Positions 1 through 9,337 of a stretch of 64,000 bases of DNA are shown here, piece after piece. Each line of letters begins with the position of its first letter. Position 1 is the stretch's first letter. Source of the stretch: Tessaracoccus antarcticus (lineage in GTDB: Bacteria > Actinomycetota > Actinomycetes > Propionibacteriales > Propionibacteriaceae); NCBI RefSeq assembly GCF_003688855.1, contig NZ_REFW01000001.1, positions 1,302,001 through 1,366,000 on the forward strand, written 5' to 3'. The notes under the pieces are model-generated. The model saw nothing but the letters and a program-made list of their open reading frames with translations. It was not told the DNA's origin and ran no database searches. The translations under genes were made by a program, and so were the position numbers.

Positions 1-433
1 TCTGAGCCCCGGCATCGCCATGTGGGTGGCCGGCCTGCACTTCCCGGATGAGCAGTCCGGGCTTGCCGGCCACTCCGACGGTGACGTGGCCGCCCACGCT
101 GCCTGTGACGCCCTGCTGGGTGCTGCCGGGTTGGGGGATCTGGGAAGCAACTTCGGCACCTCCGCACCACAGTGGGCCGGTGCCAGCGGTGTCGCTTTTC
201 TGGAGGAGACGGCCCGCCGCGTGCGGGCGGCCGGCTTCCAGGTGGACAACGTGGCCATCCAGGTCATCGGCAACCGCCCCCGGCTCTCCGGCAGGCGCGC
301 GGAGGCGGAAGCCGTGCTGTCCGCAGCTCTTGGCGCCCCCGTCTCCGTGGCCGCCACCACCACCGATGGGCTGGGACTGACAGGGCGCGGCGAGGGCGTC
401 GCCGCCACCGCCGTCGCACTGCTGCACACCTGA
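1..433 (+). CDS. ispF: 2-C-methyl-D-erythritol 2,4-cyclodiphosphate synthase, 5' truncated
   Basis: IspF makes 2-C-methyl-D-erythritol 2,4-cyclodiphosphate in the MEP isoprenoid pathway, as a cytosolic trimer. The frame is open from the window edge. The visible 143 codons include the metal/substrate block [20 protein letters not shown] and the C-terminal signature [19 protein letters not shown], both typical of IspF. The first 15-20 residues, including the N-terminal DxH metal ligands, lie outside the window, so the internal ATG at 20 is probably not the start. The gene converges with the metallopeptidase gene, leaving three bases between stop codons. An ispD gene is expected just upstream but cannot be seen. 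Confidence 0.93.
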   Translation, partial: LSPGIAMWVAGLHFPDEQSGLAGHSDGDVAAHAACDALLGAAGLGDLGSNFGTSAPQWAGASGVAFLEETARRVRAAGFQVDNVAIQVIGNRPRLSGRRAEAEAVLSAALGAPVSVAATTTDGLGLTGRGEGVAATAVALLHT

Positions 434-436
434 GGG

Positions 437-1654
437 TCAGCGAACCTCTGAGCTGGGCGCCACGAACGTGTTGCAGACCGACAGCGCATCACCCGTGAGC
501 CCGCGGGCTGCCCACAGCTGCCGGTTCTCGCCGAGACCGTGGTCACCCTCTTCCATCTCGACGTCGAAGCGTTGCGCGAGTCGATCGTCGCCGATCTCGT
601 AGCTGATTTCCTTGAACGCATCCTGCTGCGTCTGTCCCAGCGACATGCTCTCGGACAGTGAGTGCAGACCATCACCGGCGAAACAGTCCGCCTGGAGCTC
701 GATCCGGCGGCTGACCTCGAGGGATTCGGATCCGGTGGTCTGGGAGACAAGGTAGTGCGATGCCGCAAACACTCCGGTGCGTCCCTGGATGGCGTGGCCG
801 TACTCGTGGGCGATGATGAGATCAAAGGCGACAGGGTCCTTGCCCTGCGCGACCGGAAGGATCCGCAGGATGTCGGCGGCCAGATAGAGGTTCTGGTCGG
901 CGGCGCAGTAGAAGGCGTTCAGGGAGGGTTGCGTCCCGCAACTTGTGCTGACCTCGGTCCCGGCGGGGTACACGTACAGGGTGGGCTGGTAGGCCTCGAA
1001 GCCGGATGTCTCCAGCGCGGGACCCCACACCCGGGTCAGGCATTCGACGAAGCCGCGCATCCTGGTCTGGAGCGCGTCGTCGCCGATCGACGCCGGGTCC
1101 TCCAGGGGCCCGACGTCACACCGCACGGGTGAGGCGAGTTGCTGCTGGTACAGCGGATTGTCATTCAGCCACGCGGCAATGTCGGACTCGTATTCCGGGA
1201 TCGGGATGTCTGAGACGGGATCGCTGGTGCTGGGCACCACGTAGTCCTCGTTCCTGTAGTCGGATTCGACCGTGTCGGTGCCGGGACGCGACAGTGCGGC
1301 GTAGCCCAGCAGCCCGAGGAGGACGACCGCGGCCACCAGGAGCAACGGCAACGGTCCGCGCCGCTTGCGGGGGGCGGGCGCGGACGTCCCCCACTGCCCC
1401 GGGCGGTTCTGCTGCAGCTGGGGTGGGGGCCCGCCCCAGGGTGGCTGGCCGCCCCACTGGCCAAAGTTCTGGTGCTGGGTGAACCCCTGTTGTTGACCGT
1501 GGGCGCCCTGCTGCCCGAAGCCCTGCTGCTGTCCGAAGCCGCCCTGCTGTCCGAAGCCCTGCTGCGCGGGGCGCTGTGGAGGACCCCATCCCTGCGGGGC
1601 GGGTCCGGGCGCCGGAGGGAAACCGGGCCGTGGCGTGAATCCGGGCTGCGTCAT
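437..1654 (-). CDS. Membrane-anchored neutral zinc metallopeptidase (YpfJ-like)
   Basis: A 405-residue protein of the putative neutral zinc metallopeptidase family. Residues 1-95 are rich in Pro, Gly and Gln, with repeats of the type GFGQQ. One membrane segment lies at about 101-121 after a basic RKRRG stretch. The outside domain carries HEYGH at 283-287, and the downstream RRIELQADCFAG (312-327) supplies the expected acidic third ligand region. The active site therefore faces outward and the repeat tail is cytoplasmic. A TAGCCT hexamer sits six bases before the ATG with no Shine-Dalgarno, which points to a leaderless mRNA. The natural substrate is unknown; the family assignment is firm. Confidence 0.85.
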   Translation of the reverse strand: MTQPGFTPRPGFPPAPGPAPQGWGPPQRPAQQGFGQQGGFGQQQGFGQQGAHGQQQGFTQHQNFGQWGGQPPWGGPPPQLQQNRPGQWGTSAPAPRKRRGPLPLLLVAAVVLLGLLGYAALSRPGTDTVESDYRNEDYVVPSTSDPVSDIPIPEYESDIAAWLNDNPLYQQQLASPVRCDVGPLEDPASIGDDALQTRMRGFVECLTRVWGPALETSGFEAYQPTLYVYPAGTEVSTSCGTQPSLNAFYCAADQNLYLAADILRILPVAQGKDPVAFDLIIAHEYGHAIQGRTGVFAASHYLVSQTTGSESLEVSRRIELQADCFAGDGLHSLSESMSLGQTQQDAFKEISYEIGDDRLAQRFDVEMEEGDHGLGENRQLWAARGLTGDALSVCNTFVAPSSEVR

Positions 1655-1660
1655 GGGAGA

Positions 1661-1666
1661 AGGCTA
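1661..1666 (-). promoter_or_regulatory. -10 element of leaderless metallopeptidase gene
   Basis: TAGCCT on the minus strand, six bases before the ATG at 1654. Transcription would begin at or next to the start codon. Confidence 0.5.
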
Positions 1667-1719
1667 GCCCGCTGGTGGACCGGGGCCGCACGTTCTGGGG
1701 GCGAGGACCGGGTCTGCGA

Positions 1720-1725
1720 TACCGT
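1720..1725 (+). promoter_or_regulatory. Candidate -10 element for the DUF2207 gene
   Basis: TACCGT about 40 bases before the TTG start at 1766. Initiation near 1732 would leave a short 5' leader that contains the CAGGAG ribosome-binding site. Confidence 0.4.
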
Positions 1726-1765
1726 TTGGGTCACCATCCGCACATTCCCCCCAGGAGCCGAAGCC

Positions 1766-3469
1766 TTGTCCAAGCATCCCTCGCGCGTGGCACGTGCCCT
1801 CCTGATGTCCCTGGCGGCAGGCGGACTGGTGCTGCTCGCCGCCCCCGTGGCCTCCGCCGACCCGGGAGTGGCCTCCGCGTTCACGTTCGACGGGGTGCTG
1901 GCCGCTGACGGAACACTGGCAGTGACGCAGACCATCGCGTTCGACGACGCCGCCCCGGACGAGTTGGTCCAGCGAATCGCCACGAAACAGCGCGTGGACG
2001 ACAACAGCTACTACACCTACGACGTGACGGACGTCCGCGCCGACCTTGACGGTGCTGACGCGGATGCCAGGGTCACAACGGACGGCGACTACGTCGTGGT
2101 CACGCTCGACACGTCCGCGGCTGACGGCAAGGACGTCACCATCAGCTACGCCGTGCAGGGCGCCACCCGCACCGAGAAGAGTTCCACGGGCGACCTCACC
2201 GTGCTGTCGTGGCGTGTGTTGCAGGGCCTGTCGGTGGAGGTCGACGCGGTCAGCGGCACCGTGCGTGTGCCCGGCGTGCCGGAACTCGTGGACTGCACGG
2301 CCGGACCGCCCGGCACCGTGGACAAGTGCGCTCTCTACGCTGCCGGCACCACGGCGTCGCCACAGCCGAACTTCCAGACCTCAGCCCGCGGCCCGGGTGA
2401 ACAGGTCACCTTCACCGTCGGCGTTGCGGCCGCCGCCGTGGCGCCCACCGCCACCATCGTCGACGAGTGGAGCCTGGACCGGGCGTTCACTCTCACACCG
2501 CTGACTGCCGCGATCGCCCTCGGCGCTCTGCTGCTGGGTGGTGCCCTCATCTGGCAGCTGTACCGCCGCATCGGCGTCGACGACGCCGCCAGCGCCGACG
2601 CCCCCATTGCCACCTTCACACCCGTCGCGGCCGGCGAATCCGTCTTCACCGTGGCCGACGACCTGCGTCCCGGGCTGGTGGGGACTGTCGCCACCGAACG
2701 CGTGGACCCCGTCGACGTCACCTCCACGCTCCTGGACCTCGCAGTGCGGGGCCACCTGCTGATCACTGAACTCCCGCGCGCCGAGCACGGACTGCTGGAC
2801 TGGTCACTCACGCGCACCCAACGCAACGAGGACCAACTGTTGCCGTTCGAGCACCGGATCCTTGAGGCCATCGCCCCGGTCGGGGGCAGCACGACGGTGT
2901 CCCAGTTGCCTGCGACGCTGGCACCCGTGATCGCCGACGTGCAGGACTCCCTGTACGACGAGGTCGTCTCCCGTGGATGGTTCGAGGCCCGCCCCGACGC
3001 CACGCGTGGGCAGTGGCGCACCCGTGGCATCGCAGGCATCGTCGTCGCCGTCGTTGCGGCGGTCGCCCTCGTCGCGTTCACACGCCTGGGACTGCTCGCG
3101 CTGGTCCTGCTGCTCCTGGCGGCAGGGTTGCTGTGGGTGGCCGACCGCATGCCGCGACGCACCGCGCGAGGCTCACGCCTCATGGGCGGCCTCGCCGCCC
3201 TGTCGTCGCTGCTCGCCACGCACCCGATGGGTGAAATGCCGAAGGGCAGGGAGATCGCCGAGATCTCGCGTGTGCTTCCCTATGCCGTGGTGCTGGGTGG
3301 CAAGGACCGCTGGCTCCAGGCCATGGTGCTCGCCGACGACGACGTCAACGCCCCTGACCCCACCACCATCGACTGGTACCACGCGCCCGACACCTGGCAC
3401 CTGCAGGACCTGCCCGTCTCCCTGACGCAGTTCATCAGCACGGTTCAAGGCGTGTTGTTCGGCCGATGA
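1766..3469 (+). CDS. DUF2207 domain membrane protein
   Basis: A 567-residue exported membrane protein. The TTG at 1766 is preferred because CAGGAG lies nine bases upstream and a signal peptide follows directly (LLMSLAAGGLVLLAAPVASA). The extracytoplasmic part at about 30-220 resembles the DUF2207 N-terminal domain. One membrane helix is near 240-260 (LTAAIALGALLLGGALIWQL) and two close helices are near 415-460, with soluble segments between and after. This is the usual DUF2207 layout. The function of the family is unknown. The stop overlaps the next start (ATGA), so the two genes are probably co-translated. The frame stays open upstream of 1766, but that part looks non-coding. Confidence 0.8.
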   Translation: MSKHPSRVARALLMSLAAGGLVLLAAPVASADPGVASAFTFDGVLAADGTLAVTQTIAFDDAAPDELVQRIATKQRVDDNSYYTYDVTDVRADLDGADADARVTTDGDYVVVTLDTSAADGKDVTISYAVQGATRTEKSSTGDLTVLSWRVLQGLSVEVDAVSGTVRVPGVPELVDCTAGPPGTVDKCALYAAGTTASPQPNFQTSARGPGEQVTFTVGVAAAAVAPTATIVDEWSLDRAFTLTPLTAAIALGALLLGGALIWQLYRRIGVDDAASADAPIATFTPVAAGESVFTVADDLRPGLVGTVATERVDPVDVTSTLLDLAVRGHLLITELPRAEHGLLDWSLTRTQRNEDQLLPFEHRILEAIAPVGGSTTVSQLPATLAPVIADVQDSLYDEVVSRGWFEARPDATRGQWRTRGIAGIVVAVVAAVALVAFTRLGLLALVLLLLAAGLLWVADRMPRRTARGSRLMGGLAALSSLLATHPMGEMPKGREIAEISRVLPYAVVLGGKDRWLQAMVLADDDVNAPDPTTIDWYHAPDTWHLQDLPVSLTQFISTVQGVLFGR

Positions 3470-4200
3470 CCGGAGCGAGTCACCGACCTCAGCAGCACCC
3501 GTCCCGGGTCTCGCCGCGGTTCACCCTTTCCTCGGACACCACGCGTGCCCTCATGGCGATCGTCGCGGCATTCGTGCTCACGGGCGTCATCGTGGCCCTG
3601 GTGCCCGAACTGCTGCAGGGCCTGCGGAGCGTGGCTGGGGTGGTGAAGTTCATGATCGTGTTCACCGTGGTGCTGTTCACGTGGTACGTCGCCCTGACGT
3701 TGACGGCGTTCGCGCGGCTGGGGCCCGACGAGCTGACGGCCACCATCCGCGACTCCGAGGCCAGGCGCAACCCACGCCTGGAGCGGTGGTTGGCAGTGGA
3801 CCAGCTGTCCTGGATGCTGACGGGTGCGGGCTTTGCTCTCATCCTCGTCGCCGTCACGGTCATGCATGGCTCCCTGCGACAGGATCCGTGGGCGCTGGCT
3901 GGTGCCGCCCTGCTCGTGGTGCTGTCGTGGACGCTCATGAGCGTCTCGGGCTCCGTTCACCTGCTGCGGCTGGATCTGCACCGCGATGCCCTTGGATTCC
4001 CGGACGAGGCACCCCGAACCTTCATGGACTACTTCTACGTCTCCACCACCATTTTCACCACGTTCGCCGTGTCCGACGTCGCTGCCACATCGCCGCGGAG
4101 CCGACGGGCTCTCACCGCGATGTCCATCAGCGCCATGACCTTCAACACCGTGGTCGTGGCCCTGCTGGTCTCCGGCATCATCACCCTCGTATCGGGCTGA
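3466..4200 (+). CDS. DUF1345 family integral membrane protein
   Basis: A 244-residue protein with five or so hydrophobic segments. It contains the family-typical block FMDYFYVSTTIFTTFAVSDV (near 187-206), which in DUF1345 proteins resembles the pore-lining part of small ion channels. The start overlaps the preceding stop by four bases (ATGA), so it forms a two-gene unit with the DUF2207 protein. Its function is not established. The last helix (VVVALLVSGIITLVSG) runs to the C-terminus. Confidence 0.8.
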   Translation: MTGASHRPQQHPSRVSPRFTLSSDTTRALMAIVAAFVLTGVIVALVPELLQGLRSVAGVVKFMIVFTVVLFTWYVALTLTAFARLGPDELTATIRDSEARRNPRLERWLAVDQLSWMLTGAGFALILVAVTVMHGSLRQDPWALAGAALLVVLSWTLMSVSGSVHLLRLDLHRDALGFPDEAPRTFMDYFYVSTTIFTTFAVSDVAATSPRSRRALTAMSISAMTFNTVVVALLVSGIITLVSG

Positions 4201-4219
4201 TCCGCTGCCGGCGGCGACG

Positions 4220-5128
4220 TCACTGGGCGAGTTCGGCCGTGTCGGTGATGTAGCGCACCTCGTCGTCGGTGTCCTGGCCCGGCGAGCGCTTGCTGCGGGA
4301 CAACCTGCGCTCCACCCAGCCGGCCAGCTTCGACAGTGCAAAGTTGATCACCACGAAGATGGTTCCCACCACGAACAGCGCCTGGATGGGGTTGTCGAGG
4401 TTCAGGTAAATGTACTTGGCTGCGTTCAGCATCTCGGGATAGACACCCAGCACTGCCGCCAGGGAGGTGTCCTTCAGGATCACGACGAGTTGCGAGATCA
4501 GCGCCGGCAACATGATGCGCACGGCCTGGGGCAGCAGAATGATCCCCATGGTCTGCAGGCGGCTCAGTCCGATGGCGACGGCAGCCTCGCTCTGCCCCTT
4601 GGGTAGGGCGTTGACGCCCGAGCGCAGGATCTCCGCGAGGATCACGGAGTTGTAGGCCGTGAGACCGATCACCACGAACCAGAGGCCCTCACCTCCGGGC
4701 CAGCCGGACAGGTCCACACCCAGGTCGGGCAGCACGCGTGAGGCGAAGAAGATGGAGATGACAACGGGCAGACCGCGGAACAGTTCAATGAACCCCACGA
4801 GTGGGATACGGGTCCACCTGCCCAGCATCAGGCGTGCGACGCCAATGACGGTGCCCAGGGACAAGGAGAAGGCGATGGCCAGGGCCGCAGCCTTCATGGT
4901 GTTGACGAAGCCGTCGCCGATGAGGCCCCACACCGCCGCGAAGTTCTTGTCTGACGGGTTCACGAGCGGATCCCACAGCTTGGCCTCGAACTGCCCCTGC
5001 GCGTTCAGCCTGTGGAGCACGAGGGCGATGAGCCCGGCGGCGGCGAGACCGACCACGATGGCCAGGATGACCTGGCGACGTCGCGCCCGTGGTCCGGGGA
5101 CGTCGTAGAGCACCAGTCCGCCGCTCAT
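4220..5128 (-). CDS. gluD: Glutamate-type amino acid ABC transporter permease GluD
   Basis: A 302-residue HisM-family permease, the second membrane subunit of the gluABCD importer. It has a cytoplasmic N-terminus, a helix near 21-43, and the transporter coupling region EAAVAIGLSRLQTMGIILLP. The ATG at 5128 overlaps the gluC stop (ATGA). The frame continues upstream inside gluC, but that part is antisense-like noise. The C-terminal tail (about 35 residues, Arg-rich then acidic) is cytoplasmic. Confidence 0.9.
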   Translation of the reverse strand: MSGGLVLYDVPGPRARRRQVILAIVVGLAAAGLIALVLHRLNAQGQFEAKLWDPLVNPSDKNFAAVWGLIGDGFVNTMKAAALAIAFSLSLGTVIGVARLMLGRWTRIPLVGFIELFRGLPVVISIFFASRVLPDLGVDLSGWPGGEGLWFVVIGLTAYNSVILAEILRSGVNALPKGQSEAAVAIGLSRLQTMGIILLPQAVRIMLPALISQLVVILKDTSLAAVLGVYPEMLNAAKYIYLNLDNPIQALFVVGTIFVVINFALSKLAGWVERRLSRSKRSPGQDTDDEVRYITDTAELAQ

Positions 5129-5775
5129 CGCAGGATCGCCGTCTTGCGCTCCAGCAGGGCCAGCAGGGCCCCGGCCGGGAGGGTGATGAGCAGGTAGCCG
5201 ACGGCCACCCCCAGCAGCACGGGTGTGGCTGCGTAGCCGCGTGCGCTCGTCAGGGTGTCGGAGACGCTGAAAAGGTCCCCGCCCACACCGAAGGCGCCGA
5301 GCACGGCACTGTTCTTGAACATGGCGATGAGCACACTTCCCAGCGGTGGGATGGAGGTGCGGAAGGCCTGGGGCAGGATCACCTCGCGCAGGGTGGCACC
5401 GAAGGGCAGCCCGATGGCTCGCGCCGCTTCCGCCTGGCCACTCGACACCGAGTTGATGCCGGCGCGCAGGGCCTCGCACACGAAGGCCGAGGTGTAGATG
5501 ATGAGGGCCGAGACGCCGAAAACCCAGTAGCTGCCCAGCACACCGATCTCGGGGAGCCCGAAGGCGAAGAAGAACAGCAGCACCGTCAGCGGCGCGTTGC
5601 GGATCATGTTCACCCACGTGGCGCCGATCCAGCGCAGCGGCGCCACGGGGGAGACACGACACGCGGCGATGATGGTGCCGAGCACGAGCGACCCGACGAG
5701 GGCGATGAGGCAGATCTTCAGCGAGGTCCAGTATCCGCTGACGAACAGGTCAAGGTTGTCGGTGATGGCGTCCAT
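5125..5775 (-). CDS. gluC: Glutamate-type amino acid ABC transporter permease GluC
   Basis: A 216-residue permease of the polar amino acid family with the coupling-loop motif EAARAIGLPFGATLREVILP. It has about five membrane helices and no extra domains. It lies downstream of gluB, from which it is separated by 95 bases containing a small hairpin, and it overlaps gluD by four bases. GluC and GluD would form the membrane heterodimer energised by GluA. Confidence 0.92.
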   Translation of the reverse strand: MDAITDNLDLFVSGYWTSLKICLIALVGSLVLGTIIAACRVSPVAPLRWIGATWVNMIRNAPLTVLLFFFAFGLPEIGVLGSYWVFGVSALIIYTSAFVCEALRAGINSVSSGQAEAARAIGLPFGATLREVILPQAFRTSIPPLGSVLIAMFKNSAVLGAFGVGGDLFSVSDTLTSARGYAATPVLLGVAVGYLLITLPAGALLALLERKTAILR

Positions 5776-5827
5776 GGTCCTCCCCTCCGGGATGCGGTTG
5801 GTGGTGCAGGTGGGCGATGGGGGTGGC

Positions 5828-5850
5828 CCCCGGTCGTGTCAGGACCGGGG
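5828..5850 (-). terminator. Intercistronic hairpin between gluB and gluC
   Basis: CCCCGGT pairs with ACCGGGG across a 9-base loop. There is no U-tract, so partial termination or mRNA protection is more likely than full termination. Its place right after the binding-protein gene fits keeping gluB more abundant than the membrane subunits. Confidence 0.45.
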
Positions 5851-5870
5851 AACACCCCCCATCGGCTCGC

Positions 5871-6785
5871 TCAGGAGCAGGGCTCAGCGGCAGGAAGCTT
5901 GGCCGGTGAGGCGCCTTCCACAGCGCCGGCCGTCGAGTCCCAGGCCTTGTTGTAGGCGTCCTCGTTGTCTTTCAGCGTCGTATTGATGAACTCGCAGAAG
6001 GCGACGTCGCCCTTCGTGATGCCGATGCCGTAGGGCTCCTCGGTGAACTGTTCGCCCACGAGCTTGAACTTGCCGTCGGATTCGGAGACGAAGCCGAGCA
6101 GGATCACGTTGTCGGTGGTCACGGCCTGCACCTGGCCGGTGCGCAGCGCATCAGCGCACTTGTCGTAGACGTCGAAGAGCACGAGCTGGCTGTCGGAGGC
6201 CAGGTACTCCTTGATGTTCTCCGCCGGGGTGGAACCGGTCACCGAGCAGACCTTCTTGTCCTTCTGCTCCTTGAGCGATTCGGGCCCGATGATCGAGTCG
6301 TCATCGGCGGCCACCATCAACTGCTGGCCGGCCACGTAGTACGGGCCGGCGAAGGTGATGCGCTCCTTGCGCTTGTCGTTGATGGTGTAGGTGGCCACCA
6401 CCATGTCGACCTTGCCCTGCTCGATGACCTCCTCGCGGACCTTCGACGGCGTCTCCACCCACTCGATGTTGTCCGCGGTGATGCCCATGGCGCCGGCGAT
6501 GATCTTGGCCACCTCCACGTCGAAGCCCTCCGGACCTCCGGAGAGACCCTTGAGGCCGAAGCCCGGCTGGTCGAACTTGGTGCCCACCTTCATCTTGCCG
6601 GCGTCGGCGAGCTTCGCCATCGTGGTGCCCGCCTCGAACGTCGGTGTATCGGTGCTGGCCATCGGCTCGCTGGCAGCGTCGGAGGTCATGGGTTCGGTGG
6701 TGCTCTCGGTGGGCGTGGTGCCCCCGCAGCCGGCCAGGGCAATGGTGCCCGCGGCCAGCAGCGCGATCAGTGTCTTGCTTCGCAT
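5871..6785 (-). CDS. gluB: Glutamate-type amino acid-binding lipoprotein GluB
   Basis: A 304-residue family 3 solute-binding protein. A lipoprotein signal peptide ends LAAGTIALAGC, so the protein is anchored outside by the Cys. A Thr/Ser/Glu-rich linker follows, then a two-lobed domain (VDMVVATYTINDKRKERITF is a typical hinge region). The start at 6785 (MRSK) is chosen because AAGAAAGG lies eight bases upstream. An ATG at 6812 overlapping the gluA stop as ATGA is also possible and would add nine residues. Substrate specificity for glutamate is inferred from operon type and could be another polar amino acid. Confidence 0.9.
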   Translation of the reverse strand: MRSKTLIALLAAGTIALAGCGGTTPTESTTEPMTSDAASEPMASTDTPTFEAGTTMAKLADAGKMKVGTKFDQPGFGLKGLSGGPEGFDVEVAKIIAGAMGITADNIEWVETPSKVREEVIEQGKVDMVVATYTINDKRKERITFAGPYYVAGQQLMVAADDDSIIGPESLKEQKDKKVCSVTGSTPAENIKEYLASDSQLVLFDVYDKCADALRTGQVQAVTTDNVILLGFVSESDGKFKLVGEQFTEEPYGIGITKGDVAFCEFINTTLKDNEDAYNKAWDSTAGAVEGASPAKLPAAEPCS

Positions 6786-6811
6786 GGGTCGTGCCTTTCT
6801 TGTGGGTTGCA

Positions 6812-7585
6812 TCAGTTCGTGAGGATCTTGGACAGGAAGTCCTGGGCGCGGTGGCTCTGTGGGTTGGTGAAGAAGTGTTCCGGCGCGTTCTCCTCGACGA
6901 TCTCACCGTCGGCCATGAAGACGACGCGGTTGGCGGCGCGGCGGGCGAAGCCCATCTCGTGGGTCACCACCACCATCGTCATGCCGTCCCTCGCCAGCCC
7001 CGTCATGACGTCGAGCACCTCGTTGATCATCTCGGGGTCCAGCGCGGAGGTGGGTTCGTCGAACAGCATGACCTTGGGGTTCATGGCCAGCGCCCGGGCA
7101 ATCGCGACCCGCTGCTGCTGACCGCCCGAGAGTTGTGCCGGGTACTTCTCCGCCTGGGCTGCGACCCCCACCCTTTCCAGCAGGGCCATGGCTTCCTGCC
7201 GGGCCCTCTTGGCGTCGACCTTTCGTACGCGGGTGGGGCCGAGGGTGATGTTTTCCAGGATCGTCTTGTGGGCGAAAAGATTGAATGACTGGAACACCAT
7301 GCCGACGTCAGCGCGCAGGCGCGCCAGGTCACGGCCCTCCTTGGGGAGTTCCTGCCCGTCGAGGGTGATGGAGCCGGAGTCGATGGTCTCGAGGCGGTTG
7401 ATGACGCGACACAGCGTCGACTTGCCGGAGCCCGACGGCCCGATCACCACCACCACCTCACCGGCGTGCACGGTGAGGTTGATGTCCTTCAGGACGTGCA
7501 GACTGCCGAAGTGCTTGTCGACCCCGTCGAGGACGACGAGGGGACGTCCTGGCTCGTTGTCGGAGCGCACCAATTCTTCACCCAT
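6812..7585 (-). CDS. gluA: Glutamate-type amino acid ABC transporter ATPase GluA
   Basis: A 257-residue ATPase and first gene of gluABCD. Walker A is GPSGSGKST (49-57), the signature [15 protein letters not shown], and Walker [14 protein letters not shown], followed by the switch His in VVTHEM. The first 15 residues are an extra N-terminal tail. There is no ribosome-binding site, but TACCTT lies six bases before the ATG, so the operon mRNA may be leaderless. glyA lies upstream in the same direction, separated by a strong hairpin terminator. Confidence 0.93.
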   Translation of the reverse strand: MGEELVRSDNEPGRPLVVLDGVDKHFGSLHVLKDINLTVHAGEVVVVIGPSGSGKSTLCRVINRLETIDSGSITLDGQELPKEGRDLARLRADVGMVFQSFNLFAHKTILENITLGPTRVRKVDAKRARQEAMALLERVGVAAQAEKYPAQLSGGQQQRVAIARALAMNPKVMLFDEPTSALDPEMINEVLDVMTGLARDGMTMVVVTHEMGFARRAANRVVFMADGEIVEENAPEHFFTNPQSHRAQDFLSKILTN

Positions 7586-7591
7586 ATGCGG

Positions 7592-7597
7592 AAGGTA
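7592..7597 (-). promoter_or_regulatory. -10 element of leaderless gluABCD transcript
   Basis: TACCTT on the minus strand, six bases before the gluA ATG at 7585. Confidence 0.5.
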
Positions 7598-7683
7598 CCG
7601 GGCATCGGGGTCCTGTGCACGGGGGACAGTGATTTTGTCGCCAATCCGTTATGGAGCGATGCGGATCCCGGAGAGGGAAACAA

Positions 7684-7716
7684 CGAACCGCGCGGGGATC
7701 ATCCCCGCGCGGTTCG
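7684..7716 (-). terminator. Hairpin terminator after glyA
   Basis: Perfect 14-bp stem (7684-7697 with 7703-7716) and 5-base loop ATCAT, just past the glyA stop. It separates glyA from gluABCD on the same strand. It has no long U-tract. Confidence 0.8.
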
Positions 7717-7727
7717 TGATGCATGCC

Positions 7728-9161
7728 TCAGAGGGTGAAGCCCGGGTACAGCGGCCGGGTGCCCAGCAGTTCCGCTGCCGCGGCGCGAGTGGTCTCCACC
7801 ACGTCGGCAGACAGGTCGTAGCGTGCTTTGCCAGGCTTGCCCTCCTTGGTGGGGCGCGCCGTCGCTGACGTCAGGACGTCGGCGATCATGTCGGAGACTG
7901 CGCCCATGTCGGAGGTGGTGAAGCCCCGTGACGTCAGTGCCGGGGTGCCGAGGCGAACGCCGGTGGTGTACCAGGCGCCGTTCGGGTCGCCCGGAACGGC
8001 GTTGCGGTTGGTGACGATCCCGGCATCCAACAGGGCTGCCTCGGCCTGGCGGCCCGTGAGACCGAAGTTGCGGACGTCGATGAGGACGAGGTGGTTGTCG
8101 GTGCCGCCCGTGACGAGGGTGGCGCCGCGACGCAGGAGACCATCGGCCAGTGCCTGGGCGTTGTCCACGACGGCCTGGGCGTAGTCCTGGAAGGCGGGGG
8201 TGCGCGCCTCGGCCAGCGCCACGGCCTTCGCGGCCATCACGTTGCCGAGCGGCCCGCCGAGCACCATGGGGCAGCCCCGATCCACATCGGCGGCGTACTC
8301 CTTCGTGGCCAGCACCATGCCACCGCGGGGCCCGCGCAGCGACTTGTGGGTGGTCGTGGTGACCAGGTGCGCGTGCGGGACGGGATCCTCGTCGCCCGTG
8401 AACACCTTCCCGGCCACGAGACCGGCGAAGTGGGCCATGTCGACCATGAGGACGGCGCCCACCTCGTCGGCGATCTCGCGCATCTTGGCGAAGTTCACGC
8501 GACGCGGGTAGGCGGAGTAGCCGGCCACCAGGATCAGGGGCTTGAACTCGCGGGCGGAGGCGGCGACTGCGTCGTAGTCCAGCAGCTGCGTCTCGGGGTC
8601 GGTGCCGTAGGAACGCTGGTGGAACATCTTGCCGGACACGTTGGGGCGGAACCCGTGGGTCAGGTGGCCACCGGCGTCCAGACTCATGCCCAGCAGGCGC
8701 TGGTCGCCGAAGCGGCGGCGCAGGACCTCCCAGTCGGCGTCGGACAGGTCGTTGACACCCTTGACGCCATGCTCGGCCAGCGCCGGGGTCTCGACGTGGT
8801 GGGCCAGGATGGACCAGAAGGCGACGAGGTTGGCGTCGATACCGGAGTGCGGCTGCACGTAGGCGTAGTCGGCGCCGAACAGCTCGCGGGCGTGCTCGGC
8901 AGCGACGGACTCGACGGTGTCAAGGTTCTGGCAGCCGGCGTAGAAACGGTGGCCCACGGTGCCCTCGGCGTACTTGTCGCTGAGCCAGGTCCCCATGGTG
9001 GCGAGCACCGGGAGACTGGCGTAGTTCTCCGAGGCGATCAGCTTCAGGGACGAGCGCTGGTCGGCGAGCTCCGCGCGGGTGGCAGCTGCGATCCGGGGCT
9101 CCACGGCCTCGATGGCGCTGAGCAGGGTCTGGTAGGCGCTGCTGAGGGCTTCGACTGTCAC
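7728..9161 (-). CDS. glyA: Serine hydroxymethyltransferase
   Basis: Cytosolic PLP enzyme converting serine and tetrahydrofolate to glycine and methylene-tetrahydrofolate. The PLP lysine is K273 in [15 protein letters not shown]; the N-terminal LIASENYAS and [11 protein letters not shown] blocks are standard. At 477 residues it is longer than the common 415-430 form because of an insertion near 122-157 (after [10 protein letters not shown]). This matches the longer SHMT type known in some actinobacteria and chlamydiae. A GAAGGAG ribosome-binding site precedes the ATG. With serC in the window, it links serine synthesis to one-carbon supply. Confidence 0.96.
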   Translation of the reverse strand: MTVEALSSAYQTLLSAIEAVEPRIAAATRAELADQRSSLKLIASENYASLPVLATMGTWLSDKYAEGTVGHRFYAGCQNLDTVESVAAEHARELFGADYAYVQPHSGIDANLVAFWSILAHHVETPALAEHGVKGVNDLSDADWEVLRRRFGDQRLLGMSLDAGGHLTHGFRPNVSGKMFHQRSYGTDPETQLLDYDAVAASAREFKPLILVAGYSAYPRRVNFAKMREIADEVGAVLMVDMAHFAGLVAGKVFTGDEDPVPHAHLVTTTTHKSLRGPRGGMVLATKEYAADVDRGCPMVLGGPLGNVMAAKAVALAEARTPAFQDYAQAVVDNAQALADGLLRRGATLVTGGTDNHLVLIDVRNFGLTGRQAEAALLDAGIVTNRNAVPGDPNGAWYTTGVRLGTPALTSRGFTTSDMGAVSDMIADVLTSATARPTKEGKPGKARYDLSADVVETTRAAAAELLGTRPLYPGFTL

Positions 9162-9324
9162 GTTTCTCCTTCGTCAGGGGGTTCGTTGCCAATTCTAGGG
9201 CCGGTCGCGCCAAGCTCCCATTCCACCGCTCACCGTGGATGCGCTCATGGTCGATGATCGTGGTCGGTTCGCACTGCGCGGCACGCACCCATTCGACACG
9301 CTGGGGGGCGACGCCGCGATCGTC

Positions 9325-9330
9325 TACCCT
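9325..9330 (+). promoter_or_regulatory. -10 element of leaderless lipoprotein gene
   Basis: TACCCT followed by seven bases and GTG at 9338. It supports that GTG as the start, since no ribosome-binding site is present. Confidence 0.5.
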
Positions 9331-9337
9331 GCTTGGT

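Noticed and set aside
7641..7647. CCAATCC as a possible third SigK site
   Set aside because: No CCGAAT lies at the required spacing downstream, and no gene starts there in the right direction.
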